Below, piece after piece: positions 1-7,965 of a stretch of DNA of 64,000 nucleotides (position 1 is the first letter of the stretch; every line of letters begins with the position of its first letter). Made by a program: the position numbers and the translations under genes. The DNA is taken from assembly GCF_900114605.1 (NCBI RefSeq), contig NZ_FOTP01000003.1, positions 744,001 through 808,000 on the forward strand, written 5' to 3'. The DNA comes from Bradyrhizobium sp. NFR13 (lineage in GTDB: Bacteria > Pseudomonadota > Alphaproteobacteria > Rhizobiales > Xanthobacteraceae). The notes beneath the pieces were generated by a model. That model did not search any database. It was not told where the DNA came from and saw only the letters and a list, made by a program, of their open reading frames with translations.

Positions 1-383
1 CCGCCAATGAAGAAGGCATAGTCGCAATGCATGCGGTGATGGCCGCGCTTCACCTTGTCGGTGAAGGTCGCCTCGTCGATGGTCAGCGGATTCGTATTCG
101 GCATTTCGAACACGCCGGTAACGCCGCCCATCACGGCGCTGCGTGATCCGGTCTCCAGATCTTCCTTCTGCTCGAGGCCCGGCTCGCGAAAGTGCACCTG
201 GGTGTCGATCACGCCCGGCAGGATGTGCAGCCCCTTGCAGTCGATCACCTCGGCGGCCGAAGCCGTGCCGAGCGATCCGATGGCGGCGATTCGGCCATTG
301 GATATGCCGATATCGCGCAGGCCCTCACCGTCCTGATTGACGACGGTGCCGTTCTTCAAAATCGTATCGAATGTCTGGGTCAT
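1..383 (-). CDS. pyrC: dihydroorotase, N-terminal part (gene runs off the left edge)
   Basis: The minus strand from an ATG at 383 reads to the window edge as the first 127 residues or so of an amidohydrolase-fold enzyme. The run GVIDTQVHFREPG and the later EMPNTNP are hallmarks of dihydroorotase, which closes carbamoyl-aspartate to dihydroorotate in pyrimidine synthesis. The usual metal motif is DxHxH. Here the first histidine is glutamine (DTQVH). I remember this variant from bradyrhizobial dihydroorotases, but it also resembles non-catalytic PyrC-like subunits. The C-terminal metal ligands lie outside the window, so activity cannot be judged. The gene is divergent from ygfZ. Confidence 0.8.
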   Translation of the reverse strand, partial: MTQTFDTILKNGTVVNQDGEGLRDIGISNGRIAAIGSLGTASAAEVIDCKGLHILPGVIDTQVHFREPGLEQKEDLETGSRSAVMGGVTGVFEMPNTNPLTIDEATFTDKVKRGHHRMHCDYAFFIG

Positions 384-534
384 CTGGTCTCGTCACAGCC
401 TGTGGATGCCGCGCAGGATGAGCGCGGGTCTTGTTGTTGGCATCTTAGCGGCTTAACTTTGGCTGTCATATCCACCAGCCGCGATTCACCCTCGTTTCCC
501 GGCTCGTTTCCTGGATTTTTTCGAGATTTTCCCA

Positions 535-1419
535 ATGAAAGCAGCGTTCCTCCCCGATCGGGGTGTGGTGAAGATCGCCGGCGACGACGCCCGCGGTTTC
601 CTCAACAACCTTGTGACCTCCGAGATCGAGGTGGTGGCGCCGGGCACAGCACGGTTCGGCGCGCTGCTGACGCCGCAAGGCAAGATTATCGCCGACTTTC
701 TCGTCACCGAAGCGCCAAGCGGCCATGGCGGCGGCCTGCTGATCGACTGCGCGCGCGAACTGGCCCAACCTCTGGCCACCAAGCTCGGCTTCTACAAACT
801 GCGCGCCAAGGTGACGGTGGAAAATCTCTCCGATTCGCTCGGCGTACTCGCGGTGTGGGACGGCGAGCCCGGGATGAAGCCGGATCTGACCTTCGCGGAC
901 CCACGCGATGCCGCGCTCGGCTATCGTATCCTCGTGCCGGCGGATCTTGCCGCGAAGACGGCGGCGCTGGTAGGGGCCGAACTGGTCGATCCATCAGCCT
1001 ATGAGGCGCATCGCATCAGCCTCGGCGTGCCACGTGGGGGTGCGGACTTTACCTATGGCGATGCGTTCCCGCACGAAGCCAATATGGACAAGCTCTCCGG
1101 CGTCGATTTCGACAAGGGCTGCTACATCGGCCAGGAGGTCGTCTCCCGCATGCAGCATCGCGGCACCGCACGCACACGCATTGTCGGCGTCACGCTGGAT
1201 GGCGCGGCGCCCGCCGCCGGCACCGAGATCCGCGCTGCGGACAAGCCGATCGGCACCATGGGCTCGTCCGCCGACGGCCGCGGCCTCGCCATGATCCGCA
1301 CCGACCGCGCCAGTGATGCGCTCGACGCCAATGCAGCTTTCCTGGCTGGCGATATCGCCATTCATCTCGCCGACGCCGCTGCGGTGCGCGCACTGGCCAC
1401 GAAGAAGACCTCTACATGA
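535..1419 (+). CDS. ygfZ: YgfZ/GcvT-family folate-binding iron-sulfur assembly protein
   Basis: This 294-residue protein belongs to the YgfZ (COG0354) branch of the GcvT fold. YgfZ proteins bind tetrahydrofolate and help build or repair certain Fe-S enzymes such as MiaB. The diagnostic motif KGCYIGQE lies at about residues 194-201, with its conserved cysteine, and is followed by the typical R-x-x-HRG stretch. Length is normal for alphaproteobacterial members. It is the first gene of a co-directional run: tag starts 13 bases after its stop, which suggests co-transcription. The 151-base gap to the divergent dihydroorotase gene should hold both promoters. No strong ribosome site precedes the ATG, so the start is less certain than the family. 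Confidence 0.88.
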   Translation: MKAAFLPDRGVVKIAGDDARGFLNNLVTSEIEVVAPGTARFGALLTPQGKIIADFLVTEAPSGHGGGLLIDCARELAQPLATKLGFYKLRAKVTVENLSDSLGVLAVWDGEPGMKPDLTFADPRDAALGYRILVPADLAAKTAALVGAELVDPSAYEAHRISLGVPRGGADFTYGDAFPHEANMDKLSGVDFDKGCYIGQEVVSRMQHRGTARTRIVGVTLDGAAPAAGTEIRAADKPIGTMGSSADGRGLAMIRTDRASDALDANAAFLAGDIAIHLADAAAVRALATKKTST

Positions 1420-1432
1420 AAAAGATTGACGC

Positions 1433-2059
1433 ATGAGCAAACCCGCGATCAGGCACACCGACGGCAAGACACGCTGCCCGTGGCCCGGCGAAGATCCGTT
1501 CTATGTCGCCTATCACGACACCGAATGGGGCGTGCCGGAATACGACGACCGGGCACTCTACGAGAAGCTGATCCTCGACGGCTTTCAGGCCGGCCTCTCC
1601 TGGATCACGATCCTGCGCAAGCGCGACAATTTCCGCAAAGCATTCGATGACTTTCAACCGGAAAAAATCGCGCGCTACAGCGAGAAAAAAGTTCAAGCGC
1701 TGATGAACGATGCCGGCATCGTGCGCAACCGCGCCAAGATCGAAGGCGCCATCCTCAGCGCCAAGGGCTACCTGAAAATCATGGAAGAAGGCGCTGGCTT
1801 CTCGAAATATCTGTGGGACTTCGTCGACGGCAAACCGCTGGTCAACAATTTCAAGACCCACGGCAGCGTGCCGGCCTCAACACCACTATCGACCAGGATC
1901 TCGAAAGACCTGCAGGCCCGCGGCTTCAAATTCGTCGGCCCTACCATCGTCTATGCCTTTATGCAGGCCACAGGTATGGTCAACGATCATCTCGTGACCT
2001 GCTTTTGCCACGAGGCCTGCATGGGCCTGAAGCGCAAGCCGCGCCTCAAGGCCAAGTAG
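1433..2059 (+). CDS. tag: DNA-3-methyladenine glycosylase I
   Basis: This 208-residue protein aligns from memory along its full length with E. coli Tag, a base-excision enzyme that removes 3-methyladenine from alkylated DNA. The zinc ligands of the family are visible: Cys15 in RCPW, His28 in AYHDTEWG, and the His/Cys pair near residues 185-190 in NDHLVTCFC. The base-pocket segment reads LDGFQAGLSWITIL. E. coli has Glu38 where this protein has Asp, a conservative change. It sits 13 bases after ygfZ and 27 bases before the HD protein, so it probably shares their transcript. Confidence 0.93.
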   Translation: MSKPAIRHTDGKTRCPWPGEDPFYVAYHDTEWGVPEYDDRALYEKLILDGFQAGLSWITILRKRDNFRKAFDDFQPEKIARYSEKKVQALMNDAGIVRNRAKIEGAILSAKGYLKIMEEGAGFSKYLWDFVDGKPLVNNFKTHGSVPASTPLSTRISKDLQARGFKFVGPTIVYAFMQATGMVNDHLVTCFCHEACMGLKRKPRLKAK

Positions 2060-2086
2060 CAGCAAGAAGCTCAAGAACACGAACCG

Positions 2087-2701
2087 ATGGGCAAATCGAA
2101 ATTCTCTACCGACGTCGCCACCCGCGCCTGGCAACGCATGCTGTCGGGCCGGCGCCTCGATCTCCTCGATCCTTCGCCGCTCGATATCGAAATTGCCGAT
2201 ATTGCCCACGGGCTCGCGCGCGTCGCGCGCTGGAACGGTCAGACCCACGGCGCGCATATTTTCTCGGTGGCCCAGCACACGCTGCTGGTGGAAGCCGTGT
2301 TGCGTGAGCAGATGCCGCGCGCCGACGAGCGCGTGCGGCTCGCGGCCTTGCTGCATGACGCGCCGGAATATGTCATCGGCGACATGATCTCGCCGTTCAA
2401 GGCAGTGATCGGCGGCGACTACAAGGTGATCGAAAATCGCCTGCTCGGCGCGATCCACATCCGCTTCGGCCTGCCGCCGGTACTGGTCCCGGAAATCACC
2501 AAACAGATCAAGACAGCCGATATGGGCGCCGCCTATCTGGAAGCCACACGCCTTGCAGGCTTCAAGGAAGCCGAGGCAAAACGGTTATTCGGTAAGGATC
2601 CCGGTTTGTCCGAGGCCATGATCGAGGACTACCTGACGCCATGGTCCGCAGGTAAGGCCGAGAAGCGCTTCCTGACGCGGTTCGAGACGCTGCTGGGGTA
2701 A
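2087..2701 (+). CDS. HD-domain phosphohydrolase (YfbR-like)
   Basis: This 204-residue protein carries an HD-superfamily metal site. A histidine lies in the segment FSVAQHTLLVEA, followed by the paired HD in LAALLHDAPEYVIGDM. The spacing and the PEYVIGD segment match YfbR-type 5'-deoxynucleotidases and related small HD hydrolases, which act on nucleotides in the cytoplasm. The exact substrate cannot be told from sequence. It follows tag by 27 bases. With YgfZ and Tag it gives the block a repair and nucleotide-housekeeping flavour, which is inference. Confidence 0.8.
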   Translation: MGKSKFSTDVATRAWQRMLSGRRLDLLDPSPLDIEIADIAHGLARVARWNGQTHGAHIFSVAQHTLLVEAVLREQMPRADERVRLAALLHDAPEYVIGDMISPFKAVIGGDYKVIENRLLGAIHIRFGLPPVLVPEITKQIKTADMGAAYLEATRLAGFKEAEAKRLFGKDPGLSEAMIEDYLTPWSAGKAEKRFLTRFETLLG

Positions 2702-2702
2702 T

Positions 2703-2748
2703 GCGCTTTCTTCTCCCCCAAGCGCAGCGAGTAGGAAGAGAAAAGCGC
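2703..2748. repeat. imperfect intergenic palindrome with CTTCTCC / GGAAGAG arms
   Basis: Arms GCGCTTT (2703-2709) and AAAGCGC (2742-2748) flank a C-rich and a GA-rich half. This folds into a hairpin straight after the HD-protein stop codon. It belongs to a recurring class of intergenic palindromes in this window (see the entries at 16121, 17759, 27580, 35776 and 51711). It may end or stabilise the upstream transcript. Confidence 0.5.
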
Positions 2749-2804
2749 CGCGCCTTTGCTCGCCACAAACGCGGGTCTATAATCAGGCTCAACAAAGGAC
2801 TGCC

Positions 2805-3311
2805 ATGATCCACGTCTGCTCGCTCGCCGATCTGCACCCCACCGTGAAGGACACGGCTGCGAGCCACGTGCTCACCATCATGGCCAATGTCGCCCAGGTG
2901 CAGCGGCCGCCGTCGATCAGCGAGGCCAATCATCTCAGGGTTCAGGTCGACGACATCACCGAGGCCATGGACGGCTTTGTCGCGCCGAACGAGGGCCATA
3001 TCGCGCAGGTGCTGGACTTCGTCCGCGGCTGGGATCGGGCCTCGCCGCTGGTGATCCATTGCTATGCCGGCATCTCGCGTTCCACCGCCAGCGCCTTTGC
3101 CGCCGCCTGCATGCTTAATCCGAACCGCGACGAACGCGACATCGCGCTGCGCATCCGCGCGGCCTCGCCGATCGCGTCCCCCAACCGCCTGCTCGTGACC
3201 CTCGCCGACAAGGCGCTGGGCCGCGGCGGCCGCATGGTTCGCGCGCTCGACGAGATGGGCCCCGGCAATCTGACCGTGATCGGCAAACCGTTTCGCCTCG
3301 ATCTGGATTAA
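2805..3311 (+). CDS. cysteine-dependent protein phosphatase-like protein
   Basis: This 168-residue protein has a phosphatase P-loop of the CX5R kind: HCYAGISRST, with Cys86 and Arg92. That is the catalytic signature of tyrosine and dual-specificity phosphatases. The segment before it (SPLVIHCYAG) and the general-acid region with DDITEAMDG fit short bacterial members of this superfamily that are common in Rhizobiales. The physiological substrate is unknown, and phospho-proteins or phosphoinositides are both possible. The start codon follows AAAGGA at good spacing. It is 103 bases from the HD-protein gene, with a palindrome between, so it may have its own promoter. Confidence 0.8.
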   Translation: MIHVCSLADLHPTVKDTAASHVLTIMANVAQVQRPPSISEANHLRVQVDDITEAMDGFVAPNEGHIAQVLDFVRGWDRASPLVIHCYAGISRSTASAFAAACMLNPNRDERDIALRIRAASPIASPNRLLVTLADKALGRGGRMVRALDEMGPGNLTVIGKPFRLDLD

Positions 3312-3437
3312 TTCCAGCAATTGCACGCGGCCCGTGAACTAAAGTTCTCCACGACAAGACATAGAGTTGCCATGTCCCCGGATGCCGTTCCGGGGCATGA
3401 TTGGCGCGCGCCCTGTGTCCTGAAGGTTTGATAGTCG

Positions 3438-6128
3438 ATGTTCGATGATTTCGGTTTCGTTACACTGGTGATTGCCATCGTTGCCTTCATCTTCGCGCGC
3501 AAGGCGCGCAATGAGGTGAAGATATTACGTGCCCGGCTCGACGCCTATGAGGCGACGCCGCATATGGCTGCGACGACCGCAGCAGCGACACCGGACCTCA
3601 CAGCGACCGCACCGGGCATCGTTACAGCGCCAGTCCTATCCGACGCTTCGGCCGAGGTCACCAGCGAAGCTGCGCCCTCGATCCAGCCGGATGTCTCCGC
3701 ACAGGCCGCTCCCGAATCCACCTCGCCCGTAGAGGCACCTACTGCCCGCCCCGGCTTCGAGGAACGGATCGGCACCCGCTGGGTGGTCTGGGTTGGCGGC
3801 CTCACGCTGGCGCTCGGCGGCTTCTTCATGGTGCGCTATTCCATCGAGGCCGGCCTGCTCGGCCCCGAAGTGCGCGTGCTGCTCGGCGGCCTGTTCGCCC
3901 TGGCATTGCTCGCCGTCGGCGAATTCGCCCGCCGCAAGGAAAGCCTCTCGGCAATCGCACCGCTGCCCATCGCCAATATTCCGGCGATCCTCACGGCCGC
4001 CGGCACTGCCGTCGCCTTCGCCACAGTCTATGCGGCCTATGCGCTGTATAACTTCCTCGTCCCCGGCACGGCCTTCGCCCTGCTTGGCATCGTCGCCATG
4101 TGCACCATGGCCGCGGCATTGCTGCACGGCCCGGCGCTCGCGGGCCTCGGCATCGCCGCCGCCTTCGTCACGCCGGTGCTGGTGTCGTCCGGCAAGCCGG
4201 ACTACTGGGCGCTGTATATCTATCTCGCCATCGTTATGGCGGCCGCCTTCAGCCTCGCGCGTATCCGGCTGTGGCGCTGGCTGGCGCTGACCACCATCGT
4301 CTTCGCGACGCTGTGGACCCTGCCGGGCCTCGACGCCGGGACGCCTGCCCTTGCACCACATACATTCCACGTCCTCGCCGGCTTCCTGCTTGCCTCGCTG
4401 CTGGTCGTCTGCGGCTTCCTGTACGGCCCGCCGGCTGAAGAAGGCCGCATCGAGGGCATCTCATCGGGCGCACTCAGTGCGAGCCTGCTCAGCGCGACGC
4501 TGGTGGTGCTCTCGAGCTTCCATGCCGACATGGCCATGGTGACCTTCGCGCTGATCGTCGCCGGCACGCTGTTCGTCGCCTGGTACGCTCAAGCCGCCAC
4601 TGCGGCGGTTGCCGTGGCCGCAGGCTTCGTCGCCGTGGTCTTCCTGGAATGGGCCATCCAGGGCAATCTCGACATGCTGGTGCTGCCCGGCGGGCCACTG
4701 GCGGGCATCGGTGCCAGCCCGGTGGAAAGCTCGGTGTCGCTGCATCTCGCCTCCGCGGCGGTTTTCGCCCTCGGCTTCGGCGTGCTCGGCTTCCTCGCAC
4801 AGGGCCGATCCGTTAGCGCCGTTATTCCGGTGATCTGGTCGGGCGCCGCGGTATTCACGCCGCTGGCGCTGCTGATCGCGCTCTATGCCCGCATCGCGCA
4901 TCTCGATCGCTCGATCCCCTTCGCCATTCTCGCCGTGATCATCGGCGCAGCCTTCGCGGCCGCCACCGAACTGCTCGGCAAGCGCGAGCAACGCCCCGGC
5001 CTCGCGATCTCCACGGCGCTGTTCGCCACCGGTACGCTCGGTGCGCTGGCACTGGGGCTGACTTTCGCGCTGGAAAAAGGCTGGCTCACCATCGCACTGT
5101 CGCTGATGGCGCTGGGCACAGCCTGGATCTCCATGCAGCGGCCGATCCCGTTCCTGCGCTGGCTCGCGGCCATCCTTGCCGGCATCGTCGTCGCCCGCAC
5201 GGGCTGGGAACCGCGCGTGGTCGGGAATCTCGTCGGCACCACACCGATCTTCAACTGGCTGCTATGGGGTTACGGCCTGCCGGCAGCCTCGTTCTGGGCC
5301 GCCAGCATCCTGATGCGCCGCCGCGGCGATGACGCACCACTGCGCATGATGGAGTCCGCAGCGATCCTGTTCACCGTGCTGCTGGCCTTCATGGAAATTC
5401 GCCACTTCGTGAATGGCGGCGACGTCTACCGGTCGTCGTCGAACCTTACCGAAGTCGCGCTGCAGGTCTGCGTCGCGCTGGCCATGGCGATCGGGTTGGA
5501 ACGCCTGTGGGAGCGGAGCCGCAGCATCGTGCACAGCGTCAGTGCCGGGCTGCTAACGCTGTTCGCCGGCGTCGCAAGTCTCGGCGGGCTGCTATTCCTC
5601 ACCAATCCGGCGATCTGGCGCATCGACGTCGGCGGCGTGATCTTCAACCTGCTGCTGCTCGGTTATGCCCTGCCCGCCGTGCTCGCCCTGTTGCTGTCCT
5701 ATGCCGTAGCCGGCCGCAGGAAGCCTGCCTATGGCAACACCATCGCTGGTGGCGCGCTGGTGCTGGCGCTGGCCTATGTGACACTGGAAATCCGCCGCAT
5801 CTATCACGGGCCGATTTTCTACAACGCGACGACCACCGATGCCGAACAATATACGTTGTCGATTGCGTGGCTTGGCTTCGGCGTCATACTGCTCGGCCTT
5901 GGCGTGATCTTCTCATCACAGCGCGCGCGCCTCGCCTCGGCGATCGTGATCGCGCTGACGGTGCTGAAGGCGTTCCTCGTCGATATGTCATCGCTGACGG
6001 GCGTCTACCGTGCACTGTCCTTCATGTGCCTCGGCCTCGTGCTGGTGGCCATCGGCTGGCTGTATCAGCGCATCCTGTTCTCGAGACGCGCGCAGTCACC
6101 CGCGGCGGCCCCTGCAGCAGAAAGCTGA
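3438..6128 (+). CDS. DUF2339 polytopic membrane protein
   Basis: This 896-residue protein begins with one membrane helix (about residues 5-20). A charged segment and an Ala/Thr/Pro-rich linker follow to about residue 105. The body opens with FEERIGTRWVVWVGG and holds more than twenty predicted hydrophobic helices. This is the architecture of DUF2339 membrane proteins of unknown function. Short FEERIGTRW-like openings are typical of the family. Nothing in the sequence suggests a catalytic site or a transported substrate. It follows the phosphatase-like gene on the same strand and ends before a strong palindrome at 6187. Confidence 0.8.
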   Translation: MFDDFGFVTLVIAIVAFIFARKARNEVKILRARLDAYEATPHMAATTAAATPDLTATAPGIVTAPVLSDASAEVTSEAAPSIQPDVSAQAAPESTSPVEAPTARPGFEERIGTRWVVWVGGLTLALGGFFMVRYSIEAGLLGPEVRVLLGGLFALALLAVGEFARRKESLSAIAPLPIANIPAILTAAGTAVAFATVYAAYALYNFLVPGTAFALLGIVAMCTMAAALLHGPALAGLGIAAAFVTPVLVSSGKPDYWALYIYLAIVMAAAFSLARIRLWRWLALTTIVFATLWTLPGLDAGTPALAPHTFHVLAGFLLASLLVVCGFLYGPPAEEGRIEGISSGALSASLLSATLVVLSSFHADMAMVTFALIVAGTLFVAWYAQAATAAVAVAAGFVAVVFLEWAIQGNLDMLVLPGGPLAGIGASPVESSVSLHLASAAVFALGFGVLGFLAQGRSVSAVIPVIWSGAAVFTPLALLIALYARIAHLDRSIPFAILAVIIGAAFAAATELLGKREQRPGLAISTALFATGTLGALALGLTFALEKGWLTIALSLMALGTAWISMQRPIPFLRWLAAILAGIVVARTGWEPRVVGNLVGTTPIFNWLLWGYGLPAASFWAASILMRRRGDDAPLRMMESAAILFTVLLAFMEIRHFVNGGDVYRSSSNLTEVALQVCVALAMAIGLERLWERSRSIVHSVSAGLLTLFAGVASLGGLLFLTNPAIWRIDVGGVIFNLLLLGYALPAVLALLLSYAVAGRRKPAYGNTIAGGALVLALAYVTLEIRRIYHGPIFYNATTTDAEQYTLSIAWLGFGVILLGLGVIFSSQRARLASAIVIALTVLKAFLVDMSSLTGVYRALSFMCLGLVLVAIGWLYQRILFSRRAQSPAAAPAAES

Positions 6129-6186
6129 CGCCTCTCCAGCACAATTCCCACTTGCGCATTCCCTGTGATCGTCAATGATACCGATC

Positions 6187-6221
6187 GCGGCGATCCCCGG
6201 CCTTAGGCCGGGGATCGCCGC
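6187..6221. repeat. perfect 16-bp inverted repeat with 3-base loop
   Basis: Arms at 6187-6202 and 6206-6221 are exact reverse complements (GCGGCGATCCCCGGCC on the left) around TTA, followed by ATAAAAG. It lies between the DUF2339 gene and the monooxygenase gene. There is no long T run, so it may be a REP-type element or a weak terminator. Confidence 0.65.
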
Positions 6222-6271
6222 ATAAAAGCATCCGCGCACCAAGCGCGAGAGCCAAAAAAGATCGGGAGCCC

Positions 6272-7780
6272 ATGAACGTCCAGGGAAAGATTGCCACAGA
6301 TCCGTCCGTCGAAACCTCCGCGGAACATGTCGATGTCATCGTCGTCGGCGCCGGCATCTCCGGCATCGGAGCCGCCTATCACCTCACCAAGCAAAATCCG
6401 GATACACGTTTTCTGATTCTGGAAACCCAGGACAGTTTCGGCGGCACGTGGCATACCCATCGCTATCCCGGCATCCGCTCCGACAGTGATCTGCACACCT
6501 TTGGCTATCGCTTCAAGCCATGGACCTCTGCGCCCATCGCAACGGCTGCAGAAATCCTGCGCTATATGGGCGATGTGATCGCCGAGAACGGCCTCGACAC
6601 GCATATCCGCTACAAGCACAAGATTTTGTCCGCCAACTGGTCGAATGCCGACAAACTCTGGACCCTCACCGTCATCCGTCACGACACCGGCGAAACGCTA
6701 TTTTTCACCACGCGCTTTCTGTGGATGTGTCAGGGGTACTATAATCACAATCAGGGATACACACCGCAATGGCCGGGCATGGACCGGTTCAAAGGCCGCA
6801 TGGTGCATCCGCAGACCTGGCCGGAGGATCTCGATGTCACCGGCAAGAAGGTCGTCGTGATCGGCTCCGGCGCCACCGCGGCGACCCTGGTGCCGGCCAT
6901 TGCCGATAAATGTGCTGAAGTCACCATGCTGCAGCGCTCGCCGACCTTCTTCATCACCGGTCGCAACGCCAATGCGCTGGCGGAGACGCTACGCGAACTC
7001 GATATCAACGAGGAGTGGGTGCACGAGATCGTCCGCCGCAAGATCCTGTTCGACCAGCAGGCCTTCACCAAGCGAACCAACAGCGAGCCGGAGGTGGTGA
7101 AAGAGGAATTGCTGAAGGGCGTGCAGGCCTATCTCGGCAAGGACTACGACATCGCCACGCACTTCACGCCCCGCTATCGCCCATGGCGGCAGCGCATCGC
7201 TTTCATTCCCGACGGCGACCTGTTCCAGAGCATCAAGGCCGGCAAGGCGACCGTGGTCACCGACGAGATCGAGACCTTTACCGAGGGCGGGATCACGCTG
7301 AAATCAGGCAAGACGATCGATGCCGATGTGGTCGTCACCGCCACCGGATTCAACCTGAATGTACTCGGCGATATCGCCTTCTCCATCGACGATGCACCGC
7401 TGAACTTCTCGGACACCGTGACCTATCGCGGGATGATGTTCACCGGCGTGCCCAATATGGTGTGGATATTCGGCTATCTGCGCGCGAGCTGGACATTGCG
7501 TGTCGACCTCGTGGCCGACTTCGTCTGCGGGCTGTTGAAGCATATGGAGGCGACCGGCGCGGCGACCGTCACGCCACAACTGCGGTCGGAAGACCAAGAC
7601 ATGCCTTTGCTACCGTGGATCGACCCCGAAGACTTCAACCCGGGCTATATCATGCGCGGCATGCATCTGCTGCCAAAGCGCGGTGACAAGCAGGAGTGGC
7701 AGCACAACCAGGACTACTGGAGTGACAAGGACGTGTTTCCGGATATCGACTATGACGATCCGATCTTCAGATACATGTAA
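6272..7780 (+). CDS. EthA-like type I Baeyer-Villiger monooxygenase
   Basis: This 502-residue flavoprotein has an N-terminal FAD Rossmann motif GAGISG (from about residue 26), a second NADPH-binding motif GSGATA (about residue 197), and between them FKGRMVHPQTWP (about residues 173-184). That exactly fits the FxGxxxHxxxWP fingerprint of type I Baeyer-Villiger monooxygenases. Such enzymes use NADPH and oxygen to insert an oxygen into ketones or to oxidise sulfur. From memory the whole sequence resembles mycobacterial EthA, including RYPGIRSDSD and a match to MxTGxPNM. The natural substrate is unknown. GGGAG before the ATG supports the start. The next gene is 185 bases away, so a shared pathway is not assured. 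Confidence 0.88.
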   Translation: MNVQGKIATDPSVETSAEHVDVIVVGAGISGIGAAYHLTKQNPDTRFLILETQDSFGGTWHTHRYPGIRSDSDLHTFGYRFKPWTSAPIATAAEILRYMGDVIAENGLDTHIRYKHKILSANWSNADKLWTLTVIRHDTGETLFFTTRFLWMCQGYYNHNQGYTPQWPGMDRFKGRMVHPQTWPEDLDVTGKKVVVIGSGATAATLVPAIADKCAEVTMLQRSPTFFITGRNANALAETLRELDINEEWVHEIVRRKILFDQQAFTKRTNSEPEVVKEELLKGVQAYLGKDYDIATHFTPRYRPWRQRIAFIPDGDLFQSIKAGKATVVTDEIETFTEGGITLKSGKTIDADVVVTATGFNLNVLGDIAFSIDDAPLNFSDTVTYRGMMFTGVPNMVWIFGYLRASWTLRVDLVADFVCGLLKHMEATGAATVTPQLRSEDQDMPLLPWIDPEDFNPGYIMRGMHLLPKRGDKQEWQHNQDYWSDKDVFPDIDYDDPIFRYM

Positions 7781-7965
7781 CAAAGGTTCAACACATCACG
7801 CATTTGTCCAAGCATTGCGCGAACTTAATTGACGATCATGAAACCGTTTCGCGGCTCAGCTATTGCTGCAGTGCGATCTTTCGGCTCCAATCACAATCGG
7901 ACCGACCGCATCGCTGCATTAGCCCGCCTCCCGGCGGAGAGCCAATTCCAGAAATCGGAGCTCCC

